Numbered from the stretch's first letter, positions 7,668-17,995 are shown. The stretch is 33,100 nt of DNA from an uncultured beta proteobacterium (GCA_903828235.1 CAIKLM010000166.1:1-33100), one strand, 5' to 3'. The notes: generated by a model from the letters alone, not told the origin. Numbers and translations: made by a program.

Positions 7668-8582
7668 ATGAGCGCCCCCCCGACCTACAAGACCCTCGAA
7701 GACGCCATTGGCGGCACGCCGCTGGTGCGCCTGCAGCGCCTGCCGCGCAGCCTGGGCATCGCCGACAACACCGTGCTGCTGGGCAAGCTCGAGGGCAACA
7801 ACCCCGCGGGCTCGGTGAAGGACCGGCCGGCCATCAGCATGATCCGCCGCGCCGAGGAGCGCGGCGAGATCCGCCCCGGCGACACGCTGATCGAGGCCAC
7901 CAGCGGCAACACCGGCATCGCGCTGGCCATGGCGGCGGCGATTCGCGGCTACCGCATGGTGCTGATCATGCCGGAGGACCTGTCCATCGAGCGCGCGCAG
8001 ACCATGAAGGCCTTCGGCGCCGAGCTGATCCTCACGCCCAAGGGCGGCGGCATGGAGTACGCGCGCGACCTGGCCGAGCAGATGCAGAAGGACGGCAAGG
8101 GCTGCGTGCTCGACCAGTTCGCCAACGCCGACAACCCGCGCGTGCACGAAGAGACCACCGGCCCCGAGATCTGGGCCGATACCGGCGGCCGCGTCACGCA
8201 CTTCGTCAGCGCCATGGGCACCACGGGCACCATCACGGGCGTCTCGCGGTACCTGAAGCGCAAGAACCCGGCGGTGCGCATCGTGGGCGCGCAGCCCAGC
8301 GAGGGCAGCCGCATCCCGGGCATCCGCAAGTGGCCCGAGGCCTACCTGCCGAAGATCTACGACGCGGCCAACGTCGACGAGCTGGTGCTGGTGAGCCAGG
8401 CCGACGCCGAGGACATGGCCCGCCGCCTGGCGCGCGAGGAGGGCCTGTTCGCCGGCATCTCGGCCGCGGGCGCCTGCTGGGTGGCCTTGCAGATCGCGAA
8501 GCGCGAGCCCGGGTCGACGGTGGTGTTCATCGTCTGCGACCGCGGCGACCGCTACCTGTCGACCGGCGTGTTCCCCGCCTGA
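7668..8582 (+). CDS. cysM: Cysteine synthase B (O-acetylserine sulfhydrylase)
   Basis: The 304-aa PLP enzyme makes L-cysteine from O-acetylserine and sulfide or thiosulfate. Lys51 in NPAGSVKDRPA is the PLP-binding lysine; EATSGNTGIALA (about residues 79-90) binds the cofactor phosphate and substrate. The sequences QMQKDGKGCVLDQFAN and the C-terminal GDRYLSTGVF are typical of CysM, and the length matches CysM (about 300 aa). The ATG at 7668 is chosen; upstream sequence is the tRNA region. GACAAT lies 8 nt before the ATG, suggesting a leaderless transcript. Two nucleotides separate it from the Nudix gene, so they form an operon, with the TusA-like gene following. Confidence 0.95.
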   Translation: MSAPPTYKTLEDAIGGTPLVRLQRLPRSLGIADNTVLLGKLEGNNPAGSVKDRPAISMIRRAEERGEIRPGDTLIEATSGNTGIALAMAAAIRGYRMVLIMPEDLSIERAQTMKAFGAELILTPKGGGMEYARDLAEQMQKDGKGCVLDQFANADNPRVHEETTGPEIWADTGGRVTHFVSAMGTTGTITGVSRYLKRKNPAVRIVGAQPSEGSRIPGIRKWPEAYLPKIYDAANVDELVLVSQADAEDMARRLAREEGLFAGISAAGACWVALQIAKREPGSTVVFIVCDRGDRYLSTGVFPA

Positions 8583-8584
8583 CC

Positions 8585-9124
8585 ATGGCGTTCGGGCCGC
8601 GTTTCTGCCTCGCCTGCGGCACCCCGCTGGCGGCCATCCAGGCCGAGGAGGACGGCGGCGCGAAGACGCGCCTGCGCTGCCCGGCCTGCGGCTGGACGCA
8701 CTGGAACAACCCCACGCCCGTGTTGGCCGCCGTGGTGGAGTGCACCGACCGCGACGGCCGTATCCTGCTGGCCCGCAACGCCGCCTGGAGCGGCCGCCTG
8801 TTCGCCCTGATCACCGGCTTCATGGAGGCCGGCGAGACGGCCGAGGCCGGCATCGCGCGCGAGGTGCTCGAGGAAACCGCGCTGGTGGCCGACCGCGTGT
8901 CGCTGATCGGCGTCTACGACTTCCAGCGCATGAACCAGGTCATCCTTGCCTACCACGTGCAGGCGCGCGGCGAGGTCCGGCTCAGCCCCGAGCTGGCCGA
9001 GTACAAGCTGTTCGCCCCGCCCGAGGTTCGCTGCTGGCCCGCGGGCACCGGCTATGCGCTGGCCGACTGGCTGCGCAGCCGCGGCCATGAACCCCGATTC
9101 ATCGAGCTGCCGCCGCGCACCTAG
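8585..9124 (+). CDS. Nudix hydrolase with zinc ribbon (NudC-like domain order)
   Basis: The 179-aa protein has a four-cysteine zinc ribbon (Cys8, Cys11, Cys32, Cys35) followed by a complete Nudix box at residues 78-100 (GFMEAGE at its start, REVLEETAL at its end) whose Glu residues bind Mg2+. A zinc ribbon before a Nudix box is the layout of NADH/NAD-cap pyrophosphatases, but the protein is shorter than NudC (about 257 aa) and the C-terminal NudC signature is not evident. The substrate is therefore open. It is the second gene of the cysM unit. Its TAG stop codon is part of a TAGAAT hexamer in front of the next gene. Confidence 0.9.
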   Translation: MAFGPRFCLACGTPLAAIQAEEDGGAKTRLRCPACGWTHWNNPTPVLAAVVECTDRDGRILLARNAAWSGRLFALITGFMEAGETAEAGIAREVLEETALVADRVSLIGVYDFQRMNQVILAYHVQARGEVRLSPELAEYKLFAPPEVRCWPAGTGYALADWLRSRGHEPRFIELPPRT

Positions 9125-9127
9125 AAT
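9122..9127 (+). promoter_or_regulatory. -10-like TAGAAT overlapping the Nudix stop codon
   Basis: TAGAAT begins with the stop codon of the Nudix gene and ends 10 nt before the ATG of the TusA-like gene. It could give a separate short-leader transcript for that gene. No clear -35 is seen. Confidence 0.35.
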
Positions 9128-9137
9128 GCGGCCCGCC

Positions 9138-9365
9138 ATGGACGTGAACCGCGAACTCGACACCCGGGGGCTGAACTGCCCGCTGCCCATCCTGAAGGCC
9201 AAGAAGGCGCTCGCCGACATGGTCAGCGGCGAGCTGCTGAAGGTCATAAGCACCGACGCCGGATCGGTGCGCGACTTCCAGGCCTTCGCCCGCCAGACCG
9301 GCAACGAGCTGGTGGAGCAGGGCACGCAAGGCCCCGAGTACACGCACGTGCTGCGCCGGCGCTGA
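9138..9365 (+). CDS. TusA/SirA-family sulfur carrier protein
   Basis: This 75-aa protein has the family hallmark CPLPILKAKKAL with Cys14 (CPxP), the residue that carries persulfide sulfur in TusA-like proteins. The rest fits the small two-layer alpha/beta fold (ELLKVISTDAGSVRDFQAFARQTGNE reads as the second strand and helix). Family members relay sulfur for tRNA thiolation, molybdenum cofactor or sulfur oxidation; which applies here is not shown. I chose the ATG at 9138 over the in-frame-looking ATG at 9126, which sits within the -10-like hexamer. Its place behind cysM fits a sulfur-handling neighbourhood. Confidence 0.9.
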   Translation: MDVNRELDTRGLNCPLPILKAKKALADMVSGELLKVISTDAGSVRDFQAFARQTGNELVEQGTQGPEYTHVLRRR

Positions 9366-9457
9366 CAAGGGGGCCCCCAGGCTCCCTGCGGGCGCCACCT
9401 CCCGAGGGGGCTCTGGCAGCGGCCCGGCGAAGCCGGCTCCGCGCCCGGCATTCACAT
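9366..9457. other. G+C-rich intergenic element between convergent tusA-like and galU
   Basis: This 92-bp stretch has no gene. It is dense in G/C runs (GGGGGCCCCC at 9369-9378) and contains a hairpin CCGGC-GAA-GCCGG at 9424-9436. It resembles the dispersed G+C-rich intergenic repeats common in Burkholderiales genomes, and may act as a bidirectional terminator; a single copy in one window cannot prove repetition. Confidence 0.4.
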
Positions 9458-10324
9458 CTAGAGCGCCAGGCCCTTCAGGAACTCCCGGAAGCCGGGCCCC
9501 AGCTGCGGGTGGGCCAGGGCCAGCTCGACGTTGGCCTCCAGGAAGCCTTCCTTGCTGCCGCAGTCGTAGCGCTTGCCTTCGTAGCGGTAGGCGAAGACCT
9601 TCTCGCGCCGCAGCAGCGAGGCGATGCCGTCGGTGAGCTGGATCTCGCCGCCCACGCCACGCGGCTGCGTGGCGATCTCGTGGAAGACGCCCGGCGTCAG
9701 GATGTAGCGGCCGGCCACGCCCAGGCGCGAGGGCGCCGCCTCGGGGGCGGGCTTCTCGACGATGCGGTTGACGTCCACCAGGCGCGCATTCACCTCGGTG
9801 CCGGCGACGATGCCGTAGCGCCGCGTGTGCTCGGCCGGCACCTCCTGCACGGCGATGATGCTGGCGCGCCACTCGGCGAACTGTTCCACCATCTGCTTCA
9901 GCACGGGCTCGCTGTGCACCATCAGGTCGTCGGCCAGCAGCACGGCGAAGGCCTCGTTGCCCACCAGGCGCTGCCCGCACAGCACGGCGTGGCCCAGGCC
10001 CAGGGCCTGCGCCTGGCGCACGTAGATGCACTCCATGTCGTCGGGCTTGACGCTGCGCACCACCGCGAGCAGCTCGTTCTTCTTGGCCTGCTCGAGGGCC
10101 ACCTCGAGCTCGAAGGTCATGTCGAAGTGGTCTTCGATCGGGCGCTTGTGGCGGCCGGTGACGAAGATCATCTCGCGCACGCCGGCGGCGTAGGCCTCTT
10201 CCACCGCGTACTGGATCAGCGGCTTGTCCACCACCGGCAGCATCTCCTTGGGCTGGGCCTTGGTGGCCGGCAGGAAGCGCGTGCCGAGGCCGGCGACGGG
10301 GAAGATGGCCTTGCGGATGGGCAT
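9458..10324 (-). CDS. galU: UTP--glucose-1-phosphate uridylyltransferase
   Basis: The 288-aa enzyme makes UDP-glucose from UTP and glucose 1-phosphate, feeding LPS, exopolysaccharide and trehalose synthesis. The nucleotidyltransferase signature [18 protein letters not shown] lies at residues 12-29. Conserved family blocks [44 protein letters not shown] and [15 protein letters not shown] follow in order. The length is close to the family norm. I start at ATG 10324 ([12 protein letters not shown]); a longer frame from 10357 adds 11 residues that the family lacks. The next gene upstream on the same strand, valS, ends 37 bp away. Confidence 0.95.
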   Translation of the reverse strand: MPIRKAIFPVAGLGTRFLPATKAQPKEMLPVVDKPLIQYAVEEAYAAGVREMIFVTGRHKRPIEDHFDMTFELEVALEQAKKNELLAVVRSVKPDDMECIYVRQAQALGLGHAVLCGQRLVGNEAFAVLLADDLMVHSEPVLKQMVEQFAEWRASIIAVQEVPAEHTRRYGIVAGTEVNARLVDVNRIVEKPAPEAAPSRLGVAGRYILTPGVFHEIATQPRGVGGEIQLTDGIASLLRREKVFAYRYEGKRYDCGSKEGFLEANVELALAHPQLGPGFREFLKGLAL

Positions 10325-10361
10325 GATGGGGCGGTGGCTCGCTGCGGTGACGGGCATTCTG

Positions 10362-13256
10362 TCAGCCGAGCCGGGCCCGCTGCCCGGCCAGCCGCGTGAC
10401 GGCTGTCTCGAAGTCGGCCAGGCGCGCGCGTTCCTGCTCCACCACGGCGGCGGGCGCGCGCGCCACGAAGCTCTCGTTGCCCAGCTTGGCGGCGGCCTTG
10501 GCGATCTCGGCCTGCAGCCGCGCGATCTCCTTGTCCAGCCGCGTGCGCTCGGCGGCGAGGTCGATCTCGACGAACAGCGCCAGCCGCAGGCCGCCGGCCA
10601 CTGCCACCGGCGCGGCCTGCGTGGCGGCGGCGAAGGCCGCCTCGTCGGGCATGGCGCGCACCTCGGTCAGGCGGGCCAGCGCGGTCAACAGCGGCGCGGC
10701 GGCGCCAACGAAGCCCTCCTCGCCCAGCGTGATCAGCGGCACGCGCTCGCCGGGCTGCAGCCCCATCTCGCTGCGCAGCCGCCGGACCTCGGCGGCCACG
10801 GCCTTGAGCTGCGCGATCCAGGCGTCGGCCTTCGGGTCCACCTTGCCGAGCTGGGCCTGCGGGTAGGGCGCGGTGACGATGCTCTCCAGCCCGTCCTGGC
10901 GCCCGGCCACGGGGGCCACGGCCTCCCACAGCTCGGCGGTGATGAAGGGGGCCACCGGGTGCAGCAGCCGCAGCACCGTCTCCAGCGTGCGGATCAGCGT
11001 GCGGCGCGTGGCGCGGGCGGTGCTCTCGTCACCGGCCTTCTTCGCCTCGGCCAGCTGCACCTTGGCGATCTCGAGGTACCAGTCGCAGTACTCGTCCCAG
11101 ACGAAGCCGTAGATCGCCGTGACCACGGTGTCCAGCCGGTAGTCGGCGAAGGCGCGGGCCACGGCGTCCTCGACGCGCTGCAGCTCGCCGCTGATCCAGC
11201 GGTCGGCCGGCGAGAAGCGCATGTAGCCGTGGTAGGGGCCGGCCGGCGTGGTGATGTTCCCCGCGGCATCGAAGACCGCCGGCGCGCACTCGGCCTTGGT
11301 GTGCTCGGCCAGGCCGCAGTCGGCGCCCTCGCAGTTCATCAGCACGAACTTGGTGGCGTTCCAGAGCTTGTTGCAGAAGTTGCGGTAGCCCTCGCAGCGC
11401 TTGGCGTCGAAGTTGATGTTGCGGCCCAGCGTGGCGTAGCTGGCCATCGTCAGGCGCAGCGCGTCGGCGCCGAAGGCGGGGATGCCGTCGGGGAATTCCT
11501 TCTCGGTCTGCTTGCGCACGCGCGGCGCGGTCTCGGGCCGGCGCAGGCCGGTCGTGCGCTTGGCCAGCAGCGGCTCTAGGGCGATGCCGTCGATCAGGTC
11601 CACCGGGTCGAGCACGTTGCCTTCGCTCTTGCTCATCTTGTGGCCCTGCGCGTCGCGCACCAGGCCGTGGATGTAGACGTCGCGGAAGGGCACCTGGCCG
11701 GTGAAGTGCGTCGTCATCATGATCATCCGGGCCACCCAGAAGAAGATGATGTCGAAGCCCGTGACGAGCACGGTGCTGGGCAGGAACAGGTCGAGCTCCT
11801 TCGTCTGCCGCGGCCAGCCCAGCGACGAGAACGGCACCAGCGCCGACGAGTACCAGGTGTCCAGCACGTCCTCGTCGCGCGTCAGCTCACCCGTGTAGCC
11901 GGCGGCGGCGGCGCGCTCGCGCGCCTGGGCCTCGTCGCGGGCCACGAAGACCTCGCCGCCCGTGCCGTACCAGGCCGGGATCTGGTGGCCCCACCACAGC
12001 TGGCGGCTGATGCACCAGTCCTGCAGGTTGCCCATCCAGTGGTTGTAGGTGTTGACCCACTCGCCGGGCACGAAGCGCACCTGCCCGCTGCTCACGGCCC
12101 GGCGCGCCTTCTCGCCGATGCTCAGGCCCGGCGTGCCATCGGGGTTGAGGCCGGGCTTCTCGACGGCGACGAACCACTGGTCGGTGAGCATCGGCTCCAC
12201 CACCTGCCCGGTGCGCGCGCAGCGCGGCACCTGCAACTTGTGCTTCTTCGTCTCGACCAGCAGGCCCAGGGCCTCGAGGTCGGCGACGACCCGCTTGCGC
12301 GCCTCGAAGCGGTCCAGGCCCCGGTAGGCCTCGGGGGCGTTGGCGTTGACCTTGGCCTCGAGGTCGAGCACGCCGATCATCGGCAGGCCATGGCGCTGGC
12401 CCACGGCGTAGTCGTTGGCGTCGTGCGCCGGCGTCACCTTCACGACGCCGGTGCCGAAGGCGCGGTCGACGTAGGCGTCGGCGATCACGGGGATCTCGCG
12501 GCCCACCAGCGGCAGCCTGACGGTCCTGCCCACCAGGGCGGCATAGCGCTCGTCCTCGGGGTGCACCATCACCGCGGTGTCGCCGAGCATGGTCTCGGGG
12601 CGCGTGGTGGCCACCACCACCGAGCCGCTGCCGTCGGCCATGGGGTAGCGGATGTGCCAGAGGAAGCCGTCTTCCTCTTCGCTCTCGACCTCCAGGTCGG
12701 AGACGGCGCTCTTGAGCTGCGGGTCCCAGCTCACCAGGCGCTGGCCGCGGTAGATCAGGCCCTCGTCGTACAGGCGCACGAAGGTCTCGGTGACGACGGC
12801 CGAGAGCGACTCGTCCATCGTGAAGTACTCGCGCGACCAGTCCACGCTGTCGCCCAGGCGGCGCATCTGGTTGGTGATGGTGGCGCCCGAGCTGGCCTTC
12901 CAGTCCCAGACCTGCGCGACGAAGTTCTTGCGGCCCAGGTCGTGGCGGCTGAGGCCGGCTTCCTGCAGCTGGCGCTCCACCACGATCTGCGTGGCGATGC
13001 CGGCGTGGTCGGTGCCCGGTACCCACAGCGTGTTGTGGCCGCGCATGCGGTGGTACCGCGTCAGCGCGTCCATGATGGTCTGGTTGAACGCGTGGCCCAT
13101 GTGCAGCGTGCCCGTCACGTTGGGCGGCGGCAGCTGGATGCAGAACGAGGGCTTGCCCGTGTCCAGCGAGGGTGCGAAGTGGCCTGCCGCCGCCCAGCGC
13201 GGGCCCCAGCGGGCCTCGATCGAAGCGGGTTCGAAGGACTTGGCGAGTTCGGTCAT
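10362..13256 (-). CDS. valS: Valine--tRNA ligase
   Basis: This 964-aa class I aminoacyl-tRNA synthetase charges tRNA-Val. The HIGH-type motif is HMGH at residues 52-55 within [13 protein letters not shown], and KMSKS is at 540-544. The editing domain lies between ([13 protein letters not shown] and [16 protein letters not shown]), with the catalytic-core segment [16 protein letters not shown]. The anticodon-binding domain and a C-terminal coiled coil (about residues 890-960, [19 protein letters not shown]) follow, typical of ValS. Length is near E. coli ValS (951). The ATG at 13256 is chosen; a very long upstream frame extension crosses the divergent peptidase gene and is spurious. A TAGAAT hexamer 35 nt before the ATG is the likely -10 box. 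Confidence 0.97.
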   Translation of the reverse strand: MTELAKSFEPASIEARWGPRWAAAGHFAPSLDTGKPSFCIQLPPPNVTGTLHMGHAFNQTIMDALTRYHRMRGHNTLWVPGTDHAGIATQIVVERQLQEAGLSRHDLGRKNFVAQVWDWKASSGATITNQMRRLGDSVDWSREYFTMDESLSAVVTETFVRLYDEGLIYRGQRLVSWDPQLKSAVSDLEVESEEEDGFLWHIRYPMADGSGSVVVATTRPETMLGDTAVMVHPEDERYAALVGRTVRLPLVGREIPVIADAYVDRAFGTGVVKVTPAHDANDYAVGQRHGLPMIGVLDLEAKVNANAPEAYRGLDRFEARKRVVADLEALGLLVETKKHKLQVPRCARTGQVVEPMLTDQWFVAVEKPGLNPDGTPGLSIGEKARRAVSSGQVRFVPGEWVNTYNHWMGNLQDWCISRQLWWGHQIPAWYGTGGEVFVARDEAQARERAAAAGYTGELTRDEDVLDTWYSSALVPFSSLGWPRQTKELDLFLPSTVLVTGFDIIFFWVARMIMMTTHFTGQVPFRDVYIHGLVRDAQGHKMSKSEGNVLDPVDLIDGIALEPLLAKRTTGLRRPETAPRVRKQTEKEFPDGIPAFGADALRLTMASYATLGRNINFDAKRCEGYRNFCNKLWNATKFVLMNCEGADCGLAEHTKAECAPAVFDAAGNITTPAGPYHGYMRFSPADRWISGELQRVEDAVARAFADYRLDTVVTAIYGFVWDEYCDWYLEIAKVQLAEAKKAGDESTARATRRTLIRTLETVLRLLHPVAPFITAELWEAVAPVAGRQDGLESIVTAPYPQAQLGKVDPKADAWIAQLKAVAAEVRRLRSEMGLQPGERVPLITLGEEGFVGAAAPLLTALARLTEVRAMPDEAAFAAATQAAPVAVAGGLRLALFVEIDLAAERTRLDKEIARLQAEIAKAAAKLGNESFVARAPAAVVEQERARLADFETAVTRLAGQRARLG

Positions 13257-13282
13257 GACGGGGCCGGGGCCAGAATGCGGGT

Positions 13283-13301
13283 GAACCGTCGATTCTAGGA
13301 T
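13283..13301. promoter_or_regulatory. Divergent promoter of valS and the S41 peptidase, overlapping -10 boxes
   Basis: The 19-bp segment GAACCGTCGATTCTAGGAT holds a minus-strand -10 (TAGAAT, 13297-13292) facing valS and a plus-strand -10 (TAGGAT, 13296-13301) that ends 6 nt before the peptidase ATG. The two boxes overlap by two bases. A near copy (16 of 19 identical) lies at 32122-32140 in another divergent intergenic region. Confidence 0.5.
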
Positions 13302-13307
13302 CCGCCC

Positions 13308-14693
13308 ATGCCCGAGCCTGCCCGTCCGCCCCGGCCGCGACCCCGTCGCGCGCGGCTGGCGCCGCTGTGGCTGGCCGCCTTGCTGGCGGCCTGTGGCGGG
13401 GGCGGCGACGGGCCGGCCGGCGGCGGTGCCGGGGCGACGCCGTCGAGCTGTTCGGTCGACGACCAGAAGGCCTGGCTCGTGCGCTACCTCGACCAGTCGT
13501 ACTTCTGGTACCAGCTGGCGCCGCGGCCCGACCCGGCGGGCTTCACCGACCTCGACGCCTTCTTCCGGGCGCGCCTGTACGACGGCAGCGACCCCGCCTT
13601 CCCGCGCGACCGCTGGAGCGGCTTCACCAGCGCCGAGAGCTTTCAGCGCTTCTTCGGCGAGGGCGCCACCATGGGCTACGGCGTCACGGTGGCCGCCCTG
13701 GAGCTGGACCGAGACGGCAGCCGCCCCCTGTGGGTGCGCTACGTCGAGCCGGCCTCGCCCGCGGCGCTGGCGGGCGTGGTGCGCGGCGACGAAGTGCTGG
13801 CGCTCGACGGCCGCCCGGCGGGCGAGGCGGTGGCCGCCGACGACCTGGCCGTGCTCGCCGCCGCCAAGGAGGGCGACGCGCTGAGCCTGCGGCTGCGCCG
13901 CGACGGCGTCGAGCGCACGGTGACGCTGCGCGCCGCGGTCTACCCGCTCACCCCCGTGCAGGGGGTGTCGGTGCGCACCACGCCCGGCGGTCGCAAGCTC
14001 GGCTACCTGATGGTGAAGGACATGGTCACCCAGGCCGCGCCCGGCATCGATGCGGCCTTCGTGCGCTTCCGCGCCGAGGGCGTGCAGGACGTGGTGCTGG
14101 ACCTGCGCTACAACGGCGGCGGCCTCGTCTCCACGGGCGCGAGCCTGGCGTCGTACGTGGCCGGCAGCGCCAACGCCGGCCGCACCTTTGCCGTGCTGCG
14201 CTACAACGACCGCTCGAGCGGCAACGACGAGCGCTTCGTGTTCGGCAACCTGGCGAACATGCCGACGCGCAGCCGGCTGTGGGTGCTGGCCGGGCGCCGC
14301 ACCTGCTCGGCCAGCGAGCAACTGGTCAACGGCCTGCGCGGCATCGGCGTCGAGGTCGAGCTCATCGGCGAGGCCACCTGCGGCAAGCCGGTGGGCTCCG
14401 TGCCGGTGCAGGCCTGCTCGCGCAGCTGGAGCATCGTCAACTTCGAAAGCGTGAACGCGCGCGGTGAGGGCCGCTACTGGGACGGCTTCGCGCCCACCTG
14501 CGCCGTGGCCGAGGACTTCCGCTCGCCGCAGAGCGATCCGGCCGACCCGCTGTTCGGCGCGGCGCTGGCGCGTGCCGATGGCCGGGCCTGCCCCGCCGTG
14601 GCCGAGGGCCGCGCCATGCCGCTGAGCGCCCGCGAGCGCCGCGCGCGGAGCGGACGCGCCAGCGACGAGCGCCAGGACATGATCCCCCGATGA
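13308..14693 (+). CDS. S41-family (C-terminal processing type) peptidase, lipoprotein
   Basis: The 461-aa precursor has an Arg-rich N-terminus, a hydrophobic segment and a lipobox LLAAC, with Cys29 as the lipidated residue, so it is probably anchored to a membrane in the periplasm. A PDZ-like domain follows (about residues 120-210, [24 protein letters not shown]). The S41 domain contains [11 protein letters not shown], the nucleophile region TCSASE (Ser334/Ser336) and Lys360 about 25 residues later in TCGKPVG, matching the Ser-Lys dyad spacing of Ctp/Prc proteases. The substrate is unknown. The start is supported by the TAGGAT -10-like box 6 nt upstream (leaderless). Its stop overlaps the ATG of the S4-domain gene (ATGA), indicating translational coupling. 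Confidence 0.9.
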   Translation: MPEPARPPRPRPRRARLAPLWLAALLAACGGGGDGPAGGGAGATPSSCSVDDQKAWLVRYLDQSYFWYQLAPRPDPAGFTDLDAFFRARLYDGSDPAFPRDRWSGFTSAESFQRFFGEGATMGYGVTVAALELDRDGSRPLWVRYVEPASPAALAGVVRGDEVLALDGRPAGEAVAADDLAVLAAAKEGDALSLRLRRDGVERTVTLRAAVYPLTPVQGVSVRTTPGGRKLGYLMVKDMVTQAAPGIDAAFVRFRAEGVQDVVLDLRYNGGGLVSTGASLASYVAGSANAGRTFAVLRYNDRSSGNDERFVFGNLANMPTRSRLWVLAGRRTCSASEQLVNGLRGIGVEVELIGEATCGKPVGSVPVQACSRSWSIVNFESVNARGEGRYWDGFAPTCAVAEDFRSPQSDPADPLFGAALARADGRACPAVAEGRAMPLSARERRARSGRASDERQDMIPR

Positions 14694-14920
14694 ACGAGAC
14701 CGCCTTCGCCCTGCGCGGCGATCACATCACGCTCGATGCGCTGCTCAAGGCCACCGGCTGGGCGCCCAGCGGCGGCGCGGCCAAGCAGCTCATCGCGGCC
14801 GGGCGCGTGCAGGTGGACGGCCAGGTGGAGACGCGCCGCGGCGCCAAGCTGCGCGCCGGCCAGCGCGTAGCGATGGACGGGCGCGCCGTGCGGCTTTCGG
14901 CCGCCGCGGGTGCTACATGA
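14690..14920 (+). CDS. Small S4-domain RNA-binding protein (YbcJ/YaaA-like)
   Basis: The 76-aa protein is essentially a single S4 domain: [48 protein letters not shown], with the characteristic helix pair and VDG turn. Stand-alone S4 proteins of this size (YbcJ type) bind structured RNA; the target is not known. The ATG overlaps the stop of the upstream peptidase gene by the ATGA arrangement. Its 3' end overlaps the convergent GMP reductase gene by 8 bp (14913-14920), so transcripts from both sides are complementary there. Confidence 0.88.
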   Translation: MNETAFALRGDHITLDALLKATGWAPSGGAAKQLIAAGRVQVDGQVETRRGAKLRAGQRVAMDGRAVRLSAAAGAT

Positions 14921-15890
14921 ACAGGTGCTCGCCGGCGTTCTCGCCGCCCAGGATCACGTAGTTCACCTTGCGCAGGTCGGCCAGCGTGCGGCCGCCGGCG
15001 TAGCTGATGCTGCTCTGCACGTCCTCGCGCATCTCGCGCAGCGTGTCGGCCAGCCGGCCCTTGATGGGCTCGAGGATGCGCTTGCCCTCGACGTGCTTGT
15101 ACTCGCCCTTGTTGAAGTCCGAGGCCGAGCCGTAGTACTCCTTGTACAGCTTGCCGTCGACCTCGACCGTGGCGCCCGGGCTCTCCTCGTGCCCGGCGAA
15201 CAGGCTGCCGATCATCACCATCGCGGCACCGAAGCGCACGCTCTTGGCGATGTCGCCGTGGTGGCGGATGCCGCCGTCGGCGATGATGGGCTTGGTCGCC
15301 ACGCGGCTGCACCACTTCAGCGCGCTGAGCTGCCAGCCGCCGGTGCCGAAGCCCGTCTTGAGCTTGGTGATGCACACCTTGCCCGGGCCCACGCCCACCT
15401 TGGTGGCGTCCGCGCCCCAGTTCTCGAGGTCGATCACGGCCTCGGGCGTGGCCACGTTGCCGGCGATCACGAAGGCCTGCGGCAGCTTCGCCTTGATGTG
15501 CTCGATGGTGCGGCGGACGCTGTCGGCATGGCCGTGGGCGATGTCGATGGTGATGTAGTCGGCGCCGATGCCCTCGGCCGCGAGGCGGTCGACCACGGCG
15601 AAGTCTGCCGGCTTCACGCCGGAGCTGATCGAGACGTACAGCCCGCGCTCGCGCATGCGCCGCGCGAAGGCCACGTTGTCGAGGTCGAAGCGGTGCATCA
15701 CGTAGAAGTGGCCGCTGCGGGCCAGCGCCTCGGCGATGGACTCGTCGAGCACGGTCTTCATGTTGCTGGGCACCACCGGCAGCGCGAAACGGCGGCCGCC
15801 GAACTCCACCGAGGTGTCGCACTCGCTGCGGCTGTCGACGCGGCACTTGCGCGGCAGCAGCAGGATGTTGTCGTAGTCGAAGATCTCCAT
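14913..15890 (-). CDS. guaC: GMP reductase
   Basis: The 325-aa IMPDH/GMPR-family barrel converts GMP to IMP and ammonia with NADPH, a purine salvage step. The catalytic loop is GPGKVCITK with Cys173. The following [15 protein letters not shown] and [17 protein letters not shown] distinguish GMP reductase from IMP dehydrogenase, and there is no CBS-domain insert. An N-terminal [10 protein letters not shown] start and a C-terminal [13 protein letters not shown] segment match the family. Start ATG at 15890; a longer frame to 16154 adds unrelated Arg-rich sequence. A TACACT box 35 nt upstream is the likely -10. It is divergent from the c-di-GMP enzyme gene. Confidence 0.93.
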   Translation of the reverse strand: MEIFDYDNILLLPRKCRVDSRSECDTSVEFGGRRFALPVVPSNMKTVLDESIAEALARSGHFYVMHRFDLDNVAFARRMRERGLYVSISSGVKPADFAVVDRLAAEGIGADYITIDIAHGHADSVRRTIEHIKAKLPQAFVIAGNVATPEAVIDLENWGADATKVGVGPGKVCITKLKTGFGTGGWQLSALKWCSRVATKPIIADGGIRHHGDIAKSVRFGAAMVMIGSLFAGHEESPGATVEVDGKLYKEYYGSASDFNKGEYKHVEGKRILEPIKGRLADTLREMREDVQSSISYAGGRTLADLRKVNYVILGGENAGEHLFM

Positions 15891-15925
15891 GGCGGGCACT
15901 CGGCGTGGGCGTCTGACGGCGGCGG

Positions 15926-15931
15926 AGTGTA
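15926..15931 (-). promoter_or_regulatory. Likely -10 box of guaC
   Basis: TACACT on the minus strand lies 35 nt before the guaC ATG. No good -35 is visible. The rest of the 200-bp guaC/GGDEF-EAL spacer is G+C rich with nothing else I can assign. Confidence 0.35.
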
Positions 15932-16090
15932 GCCACCGCCGGTGAGAGGGCCGCACCCGCCCCGGGCGGCGCGCGACCCCGTGGCCGGGGGCTCGGCGCG
16001 GCGGCGACTCGCCTGCACGATTGCACGGCGCACCGGACCGGCGCGCCCGGGTGCACCGGTCGCGCGCCCTTTGTCGCGGAAAATGCAGCG

Positions 16091-17995
16091 ATGACGTACC
16101 GGCTGCCCTTGTTTGCGTCCTGGAGGCGAGACCGCACCGACCGGTTGCGTCCAAGCTCGTCCGCCACCGAGCCCGCGCCCCTGGGCGCCGTCGCGGCGCC
16201 CGCGGCCCCCGCGGCCCCCGCCCCCGGGCAGCAGGCTCGGCTGCTGCTGAGCCTGTTCGAGCACTCCGCCAGCGGCCTGCTGCTGTGCGACCCCGACGGC
16301 CGCGTGCGCCTGTGCAGCCCGGTGGCCGCGGGGCTGCTGGGCACCGCGCCGGCGCAGGTGCAGGGCCGGCCCGTGGGCGACTGGGTGGCGCCGCTGATCG
16401 ACTTCAGCGTCGCCGACGCCGATCAGGGCCTGCCCGTGGGCCAGTGGGAGACCCAGGCCCAGCGCGCCGACGGCACCACCTTCCCGGTGGAGCTCACCGT
16501 CAGCGACACGCCGCTGGACGGCCGCCCCGGCCGCGTGCTGTTCATGCGCGACATCACCGACCGCCGGCTCAACCAGCAGCGCCTGTCGGAGCTGGCCAAC
16601 TTCGACGGCCTGACCGGCCTGCCCAACCGCATGCAGTTCCGGGACCTGCTGACCCAGGCCATGGCCCGGGCGCGGCGCAGCGGCGTGCTGATGGCGCTGA
16701 TGTTCCTGGACCTCGACAACTTCAAGGTCATCAACGACACGCTGGGCCATGGCGTGGGCGACGAGCTGCTGCGGCGCGTGGCGGCACGTCTGCAGGCCTG
16801 CGTGCGCGGGCCCGACCAGGTGCTGCGGCGCGAAGGCGCGTCGGCCGCCGCGTCGCCCGAGGGCGTCACGGTGTCGCGCCTGGGGGGCGACGAGTTCACC
16901 GTGATCGCCGAGAACCTGACCGGCGCCGACGCCGCGGTGGTGCTGGCGCGGCGCATCCTGCAGGCCATGACGCAGCCGGTGCAGATCGAGGAGCACCAGC
17001 TGCACGTGGGCACCAGCATCGGCATCGCGATGTACCCGTTCGAGGACACCGACCTCGACCGTCTGGTGCGGCAGGCCGACAGCGCCATGTACCGCGCCAA
17101 GACCATGGGCAAGGGCACGTACGCGTTCTACAGCGACGAACTCACGCGCGAGGTGGCGGCCCGCCTGCAGCTCGAGGGCGAGCTGCGCCGTGCCTTCGAG
17201 CAGCAGGAGTTCGCGCTGTGCTACCAGCCGCTGGCGCGCCTGGACGACGGCCGCATCACGGGGGTGGAGGCGCTGCTGCGCTGGCACCCGCCCGGCGGCG
17301 GCACGGTGCCGCCCGACCGATTCATCCGCGTGCTCGAGGACAGCGGCCTGATCCTGCAGGTGGGTCACTGGGCCCTGCGCACCGCCTGCGCCGAGATGGC
17401 GGCGATGCGGCGGCAGGGGCTGCCGCGGATGTCGCTGTCGGTCAACTTCTCGGCGCGGCAGTTCCGCCAGCCCAACCTGCTGCGGCTGATCGCCGCCACG
17501 CTGGCCGAGACCGGCTTCGAGCCCAGCAGCCTGGAGATCGAGATCACCGAGCGGCTGCTCGTCGAGGACCACGAGGCCACGCGCGTGACGCTCGAGGGCC
17601 TGGCGCACATGGGCGTGCGCGTGGCCATCGACGACTTCGGCACCGGCTACTCCTCGCTGAGCTACCTGAAGCGCTTCGACATCGACACGCTCAAGATCGA
17701 CGGCAGCTTCGTCGCCGAGCTGCCCGACGATCCCGAAGGCCTTGCCATCGCCACCGCCATCGTCGCCCTGGGCCACAGCCTGCAGATGCGCGTGGTGGCC
17801 GAGCGGGTGGAGACGGCCGAGCAGGCGCGGTGCCTGCGGGCCATGGGCTGCGACGGCATCCAGGGCTACCTGCTGTGCGGCCCCTTGCCCGGGGCGGCGC
17901 TGCGCACCTGGCTGCGCGAGCACGGCCGGGGCGGGGCGCGGTCGCTGCCGGGCATCGGCCCTTCCGAGAGCGAGGCGCCGGCGGCCGGCTCCTAG
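16091..17995 (+). CDS. PAS-GGDEF-EAL protein (diguanylate cyclase/phosphodiesterase)
   Basis: The 634-aa cytoplasmic protein has an Ala/Pro-rich N-terminus, a PAS domain (about residues 50-155, [22 protein letters not shown]), a GGDEF domain with intact GGDEF at 265-269, and an EAL domain with intact EALLRW at 393-398 and DDFGTGYSS from 514. Both catalytic signatures are complete, so both synthesis and hydrolysis of c-di-GMP are possible; in many such proteins only one is active. The GGDEF domain carries an extra stretch of about 15 residues (near 245-259, Ala/Ser-rich) just before the GGDEF loop. No transmembrane helix is seen. The PAS ligand is unknown. The TAG stop at 17993-17995 is part of the TAGAAT in front of uvrD. 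Confidence 0.93.
   Translation: MTYRLPLFASWRRDRTDRLRPSSSATEPAPLGAVAAPAAPAAPAPGQQARLLLSLFEHSASGLLLCDPDGRVRLCSPVAAGLLGTAPAQVQGRPVGDWVAPLIDFSVADADQGLPVGQWETQAQRADGTTFPVELTVSDTPLDGRPGRVLFMRDITDRRLNQQRLSELANFDGLTGLPNRMQFRDLLTQAMARARRSGVLMALMFLDLDNFKVINDTLGHGVGDELLRRVAARLQACVRGPDQVLRREGASAAASPEGVTVSRLGGDEFTVIAENLTGADAAVVLARRILQAMTQPVQIEEHQLHVGTSIGIAMYPFEDTDLDRLVRQADSAMYRAKTMGKGTYAFYSDELTREVAARLQLEGELRRAFEQQEFALCYQPLARLDDGRITGVEALLRWHPPGGGTVPPDRFIRVLEDSGLILQVGHWALRTACAEMAAMRRQGLPRMSLSVNFSARQFRQPNLLRLIAATLAETGFEPSSLEIEITERLLVEDHEATRVTLEGLAHMGVRVAIDDFGTGYSSLSYLKRFDIDTLKIDGSFVAELPDDPEGLAIATAIVALGHSLQMRVVAERVETAEQARCLRAMGCDGIQGYLLCGPLPGAALRTWLREHGRGGARSLPGIGPSESEAPAAGS

Noticed and set aside
6860..8584. 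Plus-strand frame running through the rhomboid gene, the tRNA and cysM into the Nudix gene
   Set aside because: It is continuous only because of high G+C; the real Nudix gene starts at 8585.
13257..14321. Upstream extension of valS on the minus strand
   Set aside because: It is antisense to the S41 peptidase, adds more than 350 residues absent from ValS, and lacks any domain.
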